Positions 14,922 through 24,514 of a DNA stretch of 64,000 bases are shown piece by piece; position 1 is the stretch's first letter, and the number at the start of each line of letters is the position of its first letter. The stretch is taken from contig WQXS01000001.1 of assembly GCA_009784725.1 (NCBI GenBank), positions 62,001 to 126,000 of the forward strand. Reading direction: 5' to 3'. This DNA comes from Oscillospiraceae bacterium (GTDB lineage: Bacteria > Bacillota > Clostridia > Oscillospirales > Oscillospiraceae). The translations under genes were made by a program, and so were the position numbers. The notes under the pieces are model-generated. The model saw nothing but the letters and a program-made list of their open reading frames with translations. It did no database searches and was not told the origin of the DNA.

Positions 14922-16997
14922 TCACTCCGAAAACCCCAGCTCCTTTAGCACCTGAACGGTGTTTACGTGGGTTTCGTTGATGGTTATGCTTTGAATTAGG
15001 CCTGAGGTTTTGGTGAAACCATTTTCATCGGATATGATGTCCTCTTCGAATGCGGAGGGGACTCCTGCGGTTTTGAAGTCCAGTACAAGGTCAATTACAA
15101 ACAGAGGCAGGTTGCTTCCATAATTATCAATATAATACGGCAGAAGAATCTCTGCTTCACTGATCAGTCCAAGCGTACCGTCTGCGGCATCTTTTTTAAG
15201 CGCTGTTGTCAAGGCGGTAATATCGTCTTCGGAAATAACCGGTTCTCCTCTTGAGTCATGCCAGAAACGTGTCAAATAATTAGTAGTAACAAGCCATATA
15301 TCGCCGTCCGTAACAGGTGTAATCAACAATCCGGTTACCGACTCATCGGGCAGGGAAGCAAAACGGTTGCGTTTATTTACAGCCTCGGATTGATTGTTCA
15401 GCTCTATCATTAACGGAATCAACTCATCTACCGGAGATTCAATAAGCGGGAAAGCATATTCGCGTATCATGGTACTTCCGTCTTTCATTGTATAAATAAG
15501 ATAGTGAGAATACGAGTTCATACGCCAGTTTGACTGTGCATCTCTTAAGGTCTGCTTGTTATCGACTAAGGTTTGGTGCAGCTCTATTGCATTTGCAATG
15601 GCATCGGGAGACTCGAAAAACTCCGGTGTTCTGAGTTTGATTTCGTTTAAGATATCATCATCAAACAAAGGTAATTTATTTTTCCGCTGATGCTCCCTGT
15701 ATTCAAATGTAAGCATCCAGTTATCTCCGAAAGTACGGACATAACGTTTTTCCATGCTATGAAGTACCAGCGTATTAGAATGATATAAAGGCTGCCTTGT
15801 AAACGATACCGAAACCACATCCCGGGGACTCGGCACACGGCGCTCGAATCCGCTTCCATCAAGGCGGATGAACGTCACAATCGCAGCAATTGCAACAACA
15901 AAGCCAATTATACCCTTATATGCAGACTTCCAAACATGAAGTCTTTTTTGTATCAGCATTTCCGTAAAAAGGCATCCGAGCGCACCAAAAAATGAGATTG
16001 ACAAAGTGAGCCAGACTAAAAATGAGGAGGACCTGCCATAGAAATTATCATTAGGGATAATTAGAAATGTCACAACAATCCCCATCAGCACACCGGCAAA
16101 TAATCCTATCAAATATTTTAGTATTGATTTTACCGGTTTGTGAATCAATATATCCCCTGCGGACTCAATATGCCTGCGGCGGTATAACAGATATCCGAAA
16201 AGAATCATAAGTGCAGCAAACACAAGATAAAGCGTCCATGGAACAACCGGGTTTGCCGTTTCATAACCGCTGTAATTATAAAGAGGGGTTGCCGAACTCG
16301 GTATCATTGAGTTAATCATATTTGACAATGCCACGGGTGGCGTCAGCCAATTTACAAAAGGCCGGCCCGGGGAATCAAGCTGACCGGAATAACCGAATAC
16401 CAGCATTGACATAATCATCACTCCGACAAGATACAAAGCGTAACAGATAAAATTAAACAGTCCGTATATAAACGCTTGAACAATAGCGTTACCTGTTAAA
16501 AATGTACAAAATACCGCAATCGACAAATAGATAAAATGTGATGCAAGAATAGCACCAATCCATTGCAAAAAAGCTCCCTGCGACACAGGCTGTCCGATAA
16601 GTAAAATTCCGTAAATCGTTCCAACCACCAACAGCGGAGCAAGCATAAGAGTCAGTGCTGAAAGCCAGTTTGTGACATATAAGCCGGACCGCGAAACAGG
16701 TAAGGATGAAACAAAACCCGCTGCTTTGGTGTTATGCAGATAACCAAACACTGCAATTGCAGTGAGTATTGACATTGGAAATGCAATCAATGAGACGTAT
16801 AAATCGAGTGAGCTCATAATATTTTTTTCTTCATAAATTGTGCTGGCGAAAATATCGGTCATAACAAACGGGTCACGCCTTGAAGCAGCCTCGGGCAGTA
16901 CAAAAATGAGCATCGCAGCAAGAAAGCATAGTGCGGCAAGAGGCCAGAAGCGTATCATGTTCCGTTTATAAAGAGTACCGCTAAAGTATGTTTGCAT
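14922..16997 (-). CDS. ABC transporter permease with large C-terminal soluble domain
   Basis: A 691-residue membrane protein. The N-terminal 370 residues hold about eight to ten hydrophobic segments in the ABC-2 exporter pattern (FWPLAALCFLAAMLIFVLP, then GFVSSLPVSRSGLYVTNWLS, a typical ABC-2 motif). The last 310 residues are mostly soluble, alternating strands and helices, with LPYYIDNYGSNLPLFVIDLV near the end. It overlaps the ATPase gene by 17 bases and forms an operon with it and a GntR regulator, as in the YtrABC-type systems of Bacillus linked to cell-wall stress. Substrate unknown. Confidence 0.8.
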   Translation of the reverse strand: MQTYFSGTLYKRNMIRFWPLAALCFLAAMLIFVLPEAASRRDPFVMTDIFASTIYEEKNIMSSLDLYVSLIAFPMSILTAIAVFGYLHNTKAAGFVSSLPVSRSGLYVTNWLSALTLMLAPLLVVGTIYGILLIGQPVSQGAFLQWIGAILASHFIYLSIAVFCTFLTGNAIVQAFIYGLFNFICYALYLVGVMIMSMLVFGYSGQLDSPGRPFVNWLTPPVALSNMINSMIPSSATPLYNYSGYETANPVVPWTLYLVFAALMILFGYLLYRRRHIESAGDILIHKPVKSILKYLIGLFAGVLMGIVVTFLIIPNDNFYGRSSSFLVWLTLSISFFGALGCLFTEMLIQKRLHVWKSAYKGIIGFVVAIAAIVTFIRLDGSGFERRVPSPRDVVSVSFTRQPLYHSNTLVLHSMEKRYVRTFGDNWMLTFEYREHQRKNKLPLFDDDILNEIKLRTPEFFESPDAIANAIELHQTLVDNKQTLRDAQSNWRMNSYSHYLIYTMKDGSTMIREYAFPLIESPVDELIPLMIELNNQSEAVNKRNRFASLPDESVTGLLITPVTDGDIWLVTTNYLTRFWHDSRGEPVISEDDITALTTALKKDAADGTLGLISEAEILLPYYIDNYGSNLPLFVIDLVLDFKTAGVPSAFEEDIISDENGFTKTSGLIQSITINETHVNTVQVLKELGFSE

Positions 16998-17868
16998 AAT
17001 TCCCGCCTCCTATCTCGTATATAAATACTTCCTCAAGTGTAAGCGGAAGCACATCCATAAATACCGGTGAATATTCCTTTAACCGTCCTGTAACATCATC
17101 TGCATCGCCTCGTATTATTAATGTATGCAGCTTTCCGGTTTTTGATTTATGCAGTACGGATAAACCTTTCAAGTCTTCGGGTAAGTCGTTTTCGAAAGCG
17201 ATATTTATTTTATGTACGCCGCTTTGCAAATCGCTGAGCGAACGCTCAAGAACAATTCTGCCGCCGTCCATTATTCCGACATGGTCGCAGACATCCTCAA
17301 GCTCACGCAGATTATGTGATGATATAACGATTGTTGTTCCGTACTCGGCAACATCACTGAGCAGCAGCTTCCAAACCGTTCGCCGCATAATCGGGTCAAG
17401 CCCGTCAACGGGTTCGTCGAGCAGCAGCACATCAAACCTGCATGCAATGGTCAGCCAAAAAGCGGACTGCTTCTGCATTCCTCTTGACATTCTGCGGATT
17501 GGATGTTTTTCATCTATCGGAAAGCTTGCGGATAATTCCTTGTAATACGCCCAATCAAAGCTCGGGTAAATACTGCAAAGAAAGCTTGCCATATCATATG
17601 TTGAGCTCTGCGGGTAATAATAAACCTCATCGGGAATTACGCCCGTCCGTTTTTTTATACTGTCATTTTCAAATACATTTTGCCCGTCAATGCTGACCTG
17701 ACCGGAATCCTGCCTGTACACTCCCGCAAGATGCTTGAGCAGTGTAGTCTTACCCGCACCGTTTGAGCCAACAAGACCGTAAACAGTACCCGGAGGTACA
17801 AACATATCGGTGTTATTAAGTGCTTTTAACCCGCCAAATGATTTTGTGACATTTTTTATCGATATCAT
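16981..17868 (-). CDS. ABC transporter ATP-binding protein
   Basis: A 295-residue ATPase. Walker A GSNGAGKTT (34-42), a Q-loop region near YYYPQSS, the signature segment MSRGMQKQ, Walker B VLLLDEPVDGLD and the H-loop Ser-His (VISSHNLRELEDV) are all visible. The signature is the degenerate SRGMQ form common in ABC-2 exporters. The C-terminal 80 residues form the small extra domain of such ATPases. Middle gene of the GntR-ATPase-permease operon; the start lies 16 bases after the regulator. Confidence 0.92.
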   Translation of the reverse strand: MISIKNVTKSFGGLKALNNTDMFVPPGTVYGLVGSNGAGKTTLLKHLAGVYRQDSGQVSIDGQNVFENDSIKKRTGVIPDEVYYYPQSSTYDMASFLCSIYPSFDWAYYKELSASFPIDEKHPIRRMSRGMQKQSAFWLTIACRFDVLLLDEPVDGLDPIMRRTVWKLLLSDVAEYGTTIVISSHNLRELEDVCDHVGIMDGGRIVLERSLSDLQSGVHKINIAFENDLPEDLKGLSVLHKSKTGKLHTLIIRGDADDVTGRLKEYSPVFMDVLPLTLEEVFIYEIGGGNYANIL

Positions 17869-17884
17869 AATACTCGGTCACCTC

Positions 17885-18250
17885 TTACTTCTTGAAACGG
17901 GTATTGAGCTGCGAAATAATATCGTCAAACTCATTCCCGATATCAAGTAATTTTTGTATTTCTTTGCCTATATCGTTGTATATTATCTCAGCTTCACGCT
18001 CTTTTAAGCTGTTGCTTCCAACCGCAAATATGCCTTTGCCCGGTGATGAACCGGCAAAGCCTTCGTTTTCCAGCTCACGGTATGCACGCTGAATAGTATT
18101 CGGGTTTATCGCAAGTGTTGATGCAAGCTCCCTCACCGAAGGAAGGCGCTCGTTTTCCGCAATAACACCGCTTAGAATCAAACGCTTAAACCCTTCAACA
18201 ATTTGAAGATACAACGGCAACCCGCTGCGGTAATCCAGACTAATCAACAC
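17885..18250 (-). CDS. GntR-family regulator, YtrA subfamily
   Basis: A 121-residue repressor. An N-terminal winged HTH (LPLYLQIVEGFKRLILSG, LPSVRELASTLAINPNTIQR, LENEGF) is followed by a short 50-residue helical tail, typical of YtrA-type regulators that control ABC exporter operons. First gene of the operon. A perfect 18-base inverted repeat lies over its promoter, so it very probably represses itself and the transporter until a cell-envelope signal is sensed. Confidence 0.92.
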   Translation of the reverse strand: MLISLDYRSGLPLYLQIVEGFKRLILSGVIAENERLPSVRELASTLAINPNTIQRAYRELENEGFAGSSPGKGIFAVGSNSLKEREAEIIYNDIGKEIQKLLDIGNEFDDIISQLNTRFKK

Positions 18251-18273
18251 CTCACCCCTTTTTTTGCTAAATT

Positions 18274-18316
18274 GTTTACTTAACTGTACTAAGTATAATA
18301 GTACAGTTAAGTAAAC
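18274..18316. promoter_or_regulatory. GntR/YtrA operator palindrome
   Basis: An 18-base perfect inverted repeat (GTTTACTTAACTGTACTA at 18274-18291 with its complement at 18299-18316) separated by 7 bases. It covers the -10 element and most of the spacer of the minus-strand promoter. The inner AGTAC-like half-sites fit YtrA-type binding. It lies 24 bases before the regulator start. Confidence 0.8.
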
Positions 18317-18323
18317 TTGTCAA
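18295..18323 (-). promoter_or_regulatory. Promoter of the GntR-ABC operon
   Basis: On the minus strand TTGACA (18323-18318) and TATTAT (18300-18295) are spaced by 17 bases. The operator palindrome overlaps the -10, so repressor binding would block polymerase. Confidence 0.7.
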
Positions 18324-18376
18324 GAAAAATATTTTTTCTCTCAGAAAACAGCGCATCAAAATGATATAATTTGCCC

Positions 18377-18405
18377 TTGCGGGTTAATGTGTTTTAGCGT
18401 ATAAT
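18377..18405 (+). promoter_or_regulatory. Promoter of the HD-GYP gene
   Basis: TTGCGG (18377-18382) and TATAAT (18400-18405) with 17-base spacing, 66 bases before the start codon at 18471. Confidence 0.55.
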
Positions 18406-18470
18406 ACAAGCGTGATAGGGGGTATCACCTCTATTATTTTTTATTCATATGAATTTGGAAAGGCTAATAA

Positions 18471-19748
18471 ATGAAATTACTCAGTAATGAAAAAGTTATT
18501 GACATCATGTCGGCTACGCTCAATCATGTTGACGGCAGGCTTATTGACCATGGTGAGCGGGTAGCTTACCTGCTGTACAAGGTTTTGAAACCGCAGGCAA
18601 GGTTTAACGATGTGCAGCTCCGGGATATCTGCATTCTCGCAATGCTGCATGATGTTGGAGCATATAAGACCGAAGAAATCGACAAAATGGTGATTTTTGA
18701 GACAAAGGACGTCTGGGAGCATTCGGTATACGGCAGCTTGTTTCTGAGATACTTTTCACCGCTGAGGGAGCTGTCTCCCGTTATTTTGTTTCATCATGCG
18801 AAGTGTGATGAACTGGGTTATCTGCAAGACGAAGATATGCTGGTACTTGCCCAGCTTGTATCCCTTTGCGACCGTGCCGATGTTTTTTCGGTTCACAACG
18901 GTAAAAATGACGATTTACTGATGCATATTAATGAGAACAGAAATATTAATTACCGTGATGATATTGTAGATATGTACCTTGCGGCGGATATTAATATTGA
19001 AACTGTTTTTGAAGAAATGAAGTCTGACGAGGACTTTAACAATATATTCCACAAAACACCGCTCTCAGAAGAGGAAGCGATTGAATATATAAACATGATT
19101 GTATATACAATTGATTTTCGCAGCAGCCAGACTGTTATTCATACGCTTTCCACCGTTTGTGTCGCCGAGGCCCTTGCGAGGATACTTGGCTTAAATGAAA
19201 ACGAGATAAATATCATCAAAACCGGAGCAGTCCTGCACGACATCGGAAAAGTCGGTATTCCGATTCATATTTTGGAAAGCAGTGAAAGATTAAATGATGA
19301 AGACATGAGTATTATGAAAAACCATGTCAGATACACCGAGGAGATTATAAACGGCAATGTTGATGAGGTTATCAAGCGCATTGCGGTTAATCATCACGAA
19401 AAACTGAACGGTGAGGGATATCCGAACAGCTTAGATGGTCAGGCGATTACCATGTACGACAGAATCGTTGCAATTGCAGACATATTTACCGCTCTGAACG
19501 GCGCGCGCAGCTATAAAGACGGGTTTTCAAAGGAAAAGGTCGTAAAAATCCTAAACGAAATGGCGGAGCAGCAGCTGCTCGATCAAAAAATCGTCGAAAC
19601 AGCAATAAACCACTACGACGATATAGTAGAACAAATAAAAAAAGAATCCGAACCAATCATCAAAGCCTACGAAGAAATGCACTCCGAATACCACCTAATC
19701 CGCGAAGAACTCCACGAAAAATTCACCCAACCCGCAATGGCTGTTTGA
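18471..19748 (+). CDS. Tandem HD-domain protein with C-terminal HD-GYP (c-di-GMP phosphodiesterase type)
   Basis: A 425-residue cytoplasmic protein. The N-terminal half contains a first HD-like domain (LAMLHDVGAYK, later ILFHHAKCDELG), probably regulatory. The C-terminal half (about 215-400) is a standard HD-GYP: VLHDIGKVGIP, NHVRYTEEII, NHHEKLNGEGYPNSL and DRIVAIADIFTALN. Residues for the metal site are intact, so it likely hydrolyses c-di-GMP. There is no receiver or sensor domain; input must come through the first HD or protein partners. GGAAAGG lies 10 bases before ATG. Confidence 0.85.
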   Translation: MKLLSNEKVIDIMSATLNHVDGRLIDHGERVAYLLYKVLKPQARFNDVQLRDICILAMLHDVGAYKTEEIDKMVIFETKDVWEHSVYGSLFLRYFSPLRELSPVILFHHAKCDELGYLQDEDMLVLAQLVSLCDRADVFSVHNGKNDDLLMHINENRNINYRDDIVDMYLAADINIETVFEEMKSDEDFNNIFHKTPLSEEEAIEYINMIVYTIDFRSSQTVIHTLSTVCVAEALARILGLNENEINIIKTGAVLHDIGKVGIPIHILESSERLNDEDMSIMKNHVRYTEEIINGNVDEVIKRIAVNHHEKLNGEGYPNSLDGQAITMYDRIVAIADIFTALNGARSYKDGFSKEKVVKILNEMAEQQLLDQKIVETAINHYDDIVEQIKKESEPIIKAYEEMHSEYHLIREELHEKFTQPAMAV

Positions 19749-19763
19749 AGGTGACAGGTGACT

Positions 19764-19789
19764 GCACAACAGAACCGTCCCCCTTGTGC
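19764..19789. terminator. Family-A hairpin between converging genes
   Basis: GCACAA (19764-19769) pairs with TTGTGC (19784-19789) around the reverse of the GGGGGACGGTTCTG core. It sits in the 51 bases between the HD-GYP stop and the stop of the opposing hybrid kinase, so it may act as a weak shared terminator. Confidence 0.5.
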
Positions 19790-19799
19790 TGTTGGGATA

Positions 19800-22700
19800 T
19801 TAAAATTTTTCCAGCAGGTCGTTTGTGAGGGTTGCGGCTTGGGTGAAGTCGAATTCTTCGATTTGGAGAACTATTTCTTTTGCTTCGGGGATTCTTTTGA
19901 GTTCTTCTATATAATCGACGCAGTCGGGGTTATTGTCATCGAGAAGCGGTTTTATTTTTAAGAGAAGTTCTTTTGCCGAAGCCTTGTCGAGTGTTCCGGC
20001 TTTTTCTGCTTCGATTGCCGATTTTTCTGCAATTGGTGCAAGTTCCTGCAATGCTGCTGCAAGCTCGTCTTTTATTTCTGACCACTCGGCGGGTGTTGCA
20101 AGGTTTTCGCCGTCCTTGAGTTTATCCTCTACAACCTGACAGGCATGTTGGAGAAGGGTCTTCTTCAGTTGCCCCGCATTACTTTTTAAGGTGTGAACAA
20201 GCCTGTGCGCAAGTTTAATATCACCCTCGTCCAGTGCTTTTTCCATTTCGGCGTATAAATTCTTATTTTTACTTACAAAGCTGTTTATTAATCTAATCTG
20301 CAGCTCATTTTCTTCTTTTGCGTGTTTTGTAACGTTTTCCTCACTCCATTGAACTGGGGTGAAGTATTTCATCAGGCAGCGCCAAAGCTCCTGCGATGTA
20401 AACGGTTTTCCTACATATCCGTCCATCTTGCTCTTTTTATATGTCTCTCTGTCATGAGCCATGATATTTGCGGTGAGTGCAATTATCGGGATATCGGGTG
20501 CAAGCTTATGAATTTCCTCCGCTGCTTCAAGCCCGTCCATAACAGGCATGTGGATATCCATAAATATCATGTCAAATTGTTTTTTACCGGAGTTTATCCT
20601 GCCTTCAATCATCTCGACGCCGATTTTGCCGTTATCTGCAACAACTGTTTCAAGTCCCACCCTTGCAAGGTGTTCACATATAACCTGCTGGTTCATAATA
20701 TTGTCTTCGCAAAGCAGGATTTCACCTTCAAAGGTTGGTTTTCTCATTTCATTAAGAACGATCTTCGACTCAAGCCGGTCATCCTCAGTAACATTTATTG
20801 TATCAAAGGTCAGCTCAAAGTTGAACTTGCTTCCGACTCCGGGGGTGCTTTCAACGAGCAGCTCTCCGCCCATCATTTCAACAAGATATTTTGTTATCGC
20901 AAGCCCGAGGCCCGTTCCGCCGTACTTGCGTGTTGTGCCGGACTCTGCCTGGGTGAAAAGTTCAAAGATACGGCCTATTTCTTCATCTGTCATGCCAATG
21001 CCGCTGTCTTTAATTTCAAAGTACATTGTGACGGTGCTTTCGGTTGAGCTTTTAATTATTGACTGGATTTTTACAATCCCCGAGGATGTGAATTTTACTG
21101 CGTTTGAGAGAATGTTTGTCAGAATCTGGCGGAGCCTTGTCGGGTCGCCGAGCGGTCTTTTACCTATTGACGGTTCGGCATAAAAGTGCAGGAGTATTCC
21201 TTTTTCATCGGCCTTTGGTGCAATCATAATGCGGCATGCCGTAAACAGCTCATGCATGTCAAAGGGTATGTTTTCAAGCTCAAGCTTGCCTGCTTCGATT
21301 TTTGATATGTCGAGAATATCGTCAACGATATTTAGCAGCCACCTTGAGTTTTCGTAAATATTAGCGAGATATTCCTGTGTTTTTTCGGAAATGTCATCAT
21401 CCATTGCAAGCTCGGAAAAGCCTATTATACTGTTCATAGGTGTGCGGATTTCATGGCTCATGTTCGCAAGAAACGCCGATTTTGTCTGTGACATTTCCTC
21501 TGCTTTTATTTTTTCCTCGGTAATGGTTTTTAAGTCGGTTATATCAACAGAGTGCTGAAGATGGGCTTTTTCATCGTCAATCCAGTCAATAAATACGCTT
21601 GTATTGTGATAGTAACGGTTTGTTGCACTGTCATAACTTTCCCACTGCACTACGGAATCCTGATCCATGTTATATCTGCGGCGGGGGCAGTTTAGGCACA
21701 TGCCTGTACTGCTTTCATGAAGAACCTTAAAGCAATGCTGCCCGAGAACGCTGTCGGTGAGGTTTAAGTCTTCCTTCATTTTATTGTTGATAAACATCAG
21801 CTTGCCGGTTATCGGGTCAACAACATAAACAAATGCGCCGATTCCGTTGAGAATGTTTTGCAATATGCCGACAGAATTTTCAATACGCCCTGTCATACTG
21901 TTCATCGAGTCTTTTAGTACTGCGTATTCATCCTGATAATCGCCTGTAATACGTACGCTGTAATCACCCTTTGCGATTTCCTGAGTGCTTTTCGTAAACT
22001 CAATGAGCGGTTTTGTGAGCCGTCCTATCATGTAGTACAGGAAAACCGTCATCAAAACTATAAGCGATATGCTAAGAGTTATGACCAGCATTATAAGGCG
22101 TGTCCCTTCGGCGTTTATTTCCGAAAGCGGTGCCGAGACCGAGATATAAAAGCGTCCGTCAAATTGCGGGAAATACAGGGTCTGACCCGCTAAAAGGGTT
22201 CTTTGGTTAGTTAAAATCGACCTTGCGTTAATAATTTCGGATGTAACATCGTCGGGAGGAAGCGGGTATGTAAAGCCAAGGTCCTCTCGTGCCTGCCCGA
22301 TATCCTCGAATCTCGGGCTGTAGACCATATAACCCTTGCTGTTTACGATAATTACATACCCTGTTTCATATATCTGCTCTTCTTGAATTTGCTCATACAT
22401 ATCGTCTATGAAAATATTCGCGGTTATAACACCGATAAACTCCTTTTGCTGACTGAAAATCGGATAACCGATTGAAAACATCATTCTTTCAACACCGGCG
22501 ATATTATAGATAACCGGTGATGTAAACACAGGTGCCTCGGCTGCTTTTGTTTCCGTAAAAATAGGCATTGTAAAACCGAGGTCGTCTCTCAGTGCTTCTT
22601 GCCTGTAACCTGTCCTGCCGCTGTAACGGTAGAAATAGTATGCTATTTTACCCGAAAGATTTGTTCCGTAAACTGTTCCTCTGTATTCGGAATCCCTTCC

Positions 22701-23060
22701 GTCATACATATCGGCTTCGAAGTAGATGCTTGAGCTTGCCACCGAATGTCCGTCGAATAAATAATACATTGTACGGTGCAGAGCTTCCCGGTCAATCATA
22801 CCTTCAGTTATTTGAAACTCCAGAACACTTGATGCTGAGGATAAGTAGTCGAGAGCATTTGAGATTTCCCTTTCAAATGCCGTAACGTGTTTTGACGCAA
22901 TATTATAGAATTCCGATGCGGCTGCGGAGCGTTGGGTGCTTATTAAAGAGAAAAATAAAACAGCACCGGTAATAATAAACGTAATTATTACCGAGCTGAT
23001 TATGTATAATGTAGTTTTTGCTCTGATGCCCGTGACAAGCTTGAGCCTGTTTTTTACCAC
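19800..23060 (-). CDS. Cache-HAMP-PAS hybrid histidine kinase with receiver and HPt domains
   Basis: A 1086-residue membrane phosphorelay kinase. TM1 about 17-40, extracytoplasmic double Cache about 45-320, TM2 about 321-346, HAMP about 347-400, PAS about 402-512 with the Cys-rich [10 protein letters not shown] segment, HisKA about 525-590 ([15 protein letters not shown], phospho-acceptor His), HATPase about 640-765 ([19 protein letters not shown]), receiver about 790-910 ([15 protein letters not shown]) and HPt about 960-1060 ([14 protein letters not shown]). All steps of a His-Asp-His relay are on one chain. The gene for a solute-binding lipoprotein precedes it by 18 bases, so the Cache domain may sense through that protein. 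Confidence 0.93.
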   Translation of the reverse strand: MVKNRLKLVTGIRAKTTLYIISSVIITFIITGAVLFFSLISTQRSAAASEFYNIASKHVTAFEREISNALDYLSSASSVLEFQITEGMIDREALHRTMYYLFDGHSVASSSIYFEADMYDGRDSEYRGTVYGTNLSGKIAYYFYRYSGRTGYRQEALRDDLGFTMPIFTETKAAEAPVFTSPVIYNIAGVERMMFSIGYPIFSQQKEFIGVITANIFIDDMYEQIQEEQIYETGYVIIVNSKGYMVYSPRFEDIGQAREDLGFTYPLPPDDVTSEIINARSILTNQRTLLAGQTLYFPQFDGRFYISVSAPLSEINAEGTRLIMLVITLSISLIVLMTVFLYYMIGRLTKPLIEFTKSTQEIAKGDYSVRITGDYQDEYAVLKDSMNSMTGRIENSVGILQNILNGIGAFVYVVDPITGKLMFINNKMKEDLNLTDSVLGQHCFKVLHESSTGMCLNCPRRRYNMDQDSVVQWESYDSATNRYYHNTSVFIDWIDDEKAHLQHSVDITDLKTITEEKIKAEEMSQTKSAFLANMSHEIRTPMNSIIGFSELAMDDDISEKTQEYLANIYENSRWLLNIVDDILDISKIEAGKLELENIPFDMHELFTACRIMIAPKADEKGILLHFYAEPSIGKRPLGDPTRLRQILTNILSNAVKFTSSGIVKIQSIIKSSTESTVTMYFEIKDSGIGMTDEEIGRIFELFTQAESGTTRKYGGTGLGLAITKYLVEMMGGELLVESTPGVGSKFNFELTFDTINVTEDDRLESKIVLNEMRKPTFEGEILLCEDNIMNQQVICEHLARVGLETVVADNGKIGVEMIEGRINSGKKQFDMIFMDIHMPVMDGLEAAEEIHKLAPDIPIIALTANIMAHDRETYKKSKMDGYVGKPFTSQELWRCLMKYFTPVQWSEENVTKHAKEENELQIRLINSFVSKNKNLYAEMEKALDEGDIKLAHRLVHTLKSNAGQLKKTLLQHACQVVEDKLKDGENLATPAEWSEIKDELAAALQELAPIAEKSAIEAEKAGTLDKASAKELLLKIKPLLDDNNPDCVDYIEELKRIPEAKEIVLQIEEFDFTQAATLTNDLLEKF

Positions 23061-23078
23061 GTCCGGTGCTGCCTTTCT

Positions 23079-24371
23079 TTATCTTGCCGTGCCGTACTCG
23101 CCGTCTGCTTTGAGCAGGTTGTTGACCGCATTTGTATTTTCCGTTGCAAGGGTTTGAAGCCTCGGGGATGTTCCGTTTGTAAGAATGGATTCGGAAATCA
23201 CCTCTCCGATAAGCTCTCTTGCGCGGACTATTGACGTCATTATCGGCAGAGCATACGGATATCCGTTCTGTGATGCGTGAATCATTGTTTCAACTATTTC
23301 CGGATTCATGTGTGTAGTAATTTCGGAGTCGTTCCATACGGAGCTCCGTGCCATCGGAATGTTTTCGAGCATCGCTTTTTTTGCCATTTCGGCACTTGTT
23401 GCCCATTCCAGAAATTGCTTTGCATGTTCGGGGGCTTCCGTTTTTGATGAAATGCTCATTCCCCATGACGGCATTATATACGGCTCGTCTGATACAGGGC
23501 CTCGCGGTAATCTTGCGATTCCGATGTTATCGGCTGCGACCTGTGAATGCTCGGGGTCGATGAGCTGCCCGTAAAATACGGATGCGTCGGTCCACATTGC
23601 GACCTTACCCTCGTGGAAAAGTGACATTATTTCGCTCCATGACATTTCACCGACACCGTCGGGTCCGTACATTCCGAGGAGCTTGCCGTAAAAGCTTATC
23701 GCTTCTACTGCTTCGGGGCTGTCGAAGACTGCAATACCATCTTTGATATATCTGCCTCCGAAGTTATATATAAAGCTTGAAAGCTGTGATACTGCAGGAG
23801 AGCCTGCACCTCTCGAGGCAAATCCGGCAACTCCGTTTTCGTTTAAAAGTCTTGCTGCTTCTTCAAGCTCGTCAAAGTTTTTCGGTACGAGTAATCCCGC
23901 TGCCTGCATAAGGTCTTTTCTGTAATAAAGTACCTGCCACTCGATTATAAGGGGGATAAAGTAAGGATTGCCGTTTCTGAATCCTATTTCAAGTGTATTT
24001 TCGGGGTAATCGGATATGTCATAGTCACCAAGCGGGAGCATCCAGTCGTTCTGGAGGAAGTTTAATGTTTCCGTCATCGGGCGTGTCATAAATACGTCGG
24101 CGACAAATGTGCCGTTTTCAATGCCTTCAGCTTGTTTTGCCGTTATTTCGCCTTCGTTTATCTGTTCTATATTTACAATGATTCCCGTTTGCTCTTCAAA
24201 CTCGTGTATATGGTCTATAAGCAGGTCTCCGTACGGGTGAAGCGGCAGCAGAACCGTGATTTCACCGGTACTTTCGTTGCCGTTGCTCTCGTTTCCGTTA
24301 CCACTGTTGCATCCTGAGATAAGTACGGAAAGTAAAATAATGCACAGTAAGACACAAAATATTCTTTTCAT
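23079..24371 (-). CDS. Solute-binding lipoprotein (ABC sugar-binding type) paired with a kinase
   Basis: A 430-residue family 1 extracellular solute-binding protein. The start at 24371 follows AAGGGGGTAAG and gives a lipoprotein signal ending in LISGC. An in-frame ATG 42 bases upstream is unlikely. The mature protein begins with a Asn/Gly/Ser linker and continues with the maltose-binding-like fold (EFEEQTGIIVNIEQI, FMTRPMTETLNFL, MWTDASVFYGQL). No ABC permease or ATPase gene is near. Instead the downstream gene is a Cache hybrid kinase, suggesting a binding-protein-assisted sensor. The ligand is probably a sugar or oligosaccharide but cannot be read. Confidence 0.87.
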   Translation of the reverse strand: MKRIFCVLLCIILLSVLISGCNSGNGNESNGNESTGEITVLLPLHPYGDLLIDHIHEFEEQTGIIVNIEQINEGEITAKQAEGIENGTFVADVFMTRPMTETLNFLQNDWMLPLGDYDISDYPENTLEIGFRNGNPYFIPLIIEWQVLYYRKDLMQAAGLLVPKNFDELEEAARLLNENGVAGFASRGAGSPAVSQLSSFIYNFGGRYIKDGIAVFDSPEAVEAISFYGKLLGMYGPDGVGEMSWSEIMSLFHEGKVAMWTDASVFYGQLIDPEHSQVAADNIGIARLPRGPVSDEPYIMPSWGMSISSKTEAPEHAKQFLEWATSAEMAKKAMLENIPMARSSVWNDSEITTHMNPEIVETMIHASQNGYPYALPIMTSIVRARELIGEVISESILTNGTSPRLQTLATENTNAVNNLLKADGEYGTAR

Positions 24372-24450
24372 TATCTTACCCCCTTTCGACAATGACACTG
24401 AGTCATTATACATTACACGTCAGAATAACACAAGAAATAATGGCTATATT

Positions 24451-24479
24451 TTGCTACGTTAAAACATTTATGGTATCAT
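24451..24479 (+). promoter_or_regulatory. Possible promoter of the cation ATPase gene
   Basis: TTGCTA (24451-24456) and TATCAT (24474-24479) spaced by 17 bases, 36 bases before the proposed TTG start. Confidence 0.4.
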
Positions 24480-24514
24480 GATGTTAAACGATTCATTTAC
24501 AGGGGGTAGGAGTA

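Noticed and set aside
20322-21183. Long plus-strand frames opposite the hybrid kinase
   Set aside because: Antisense shadows of a strongly conserved kinase and receiver; no ribosome binding site and no family resemblance. The same holds for plus-strand frames across 30-44 kb.
23079-24371. Part of a complete ABC sugar importer
   Set aside because: No permease or ATPase gene within reach on either side; the neighbours are a kinase and a P-type ATPase.
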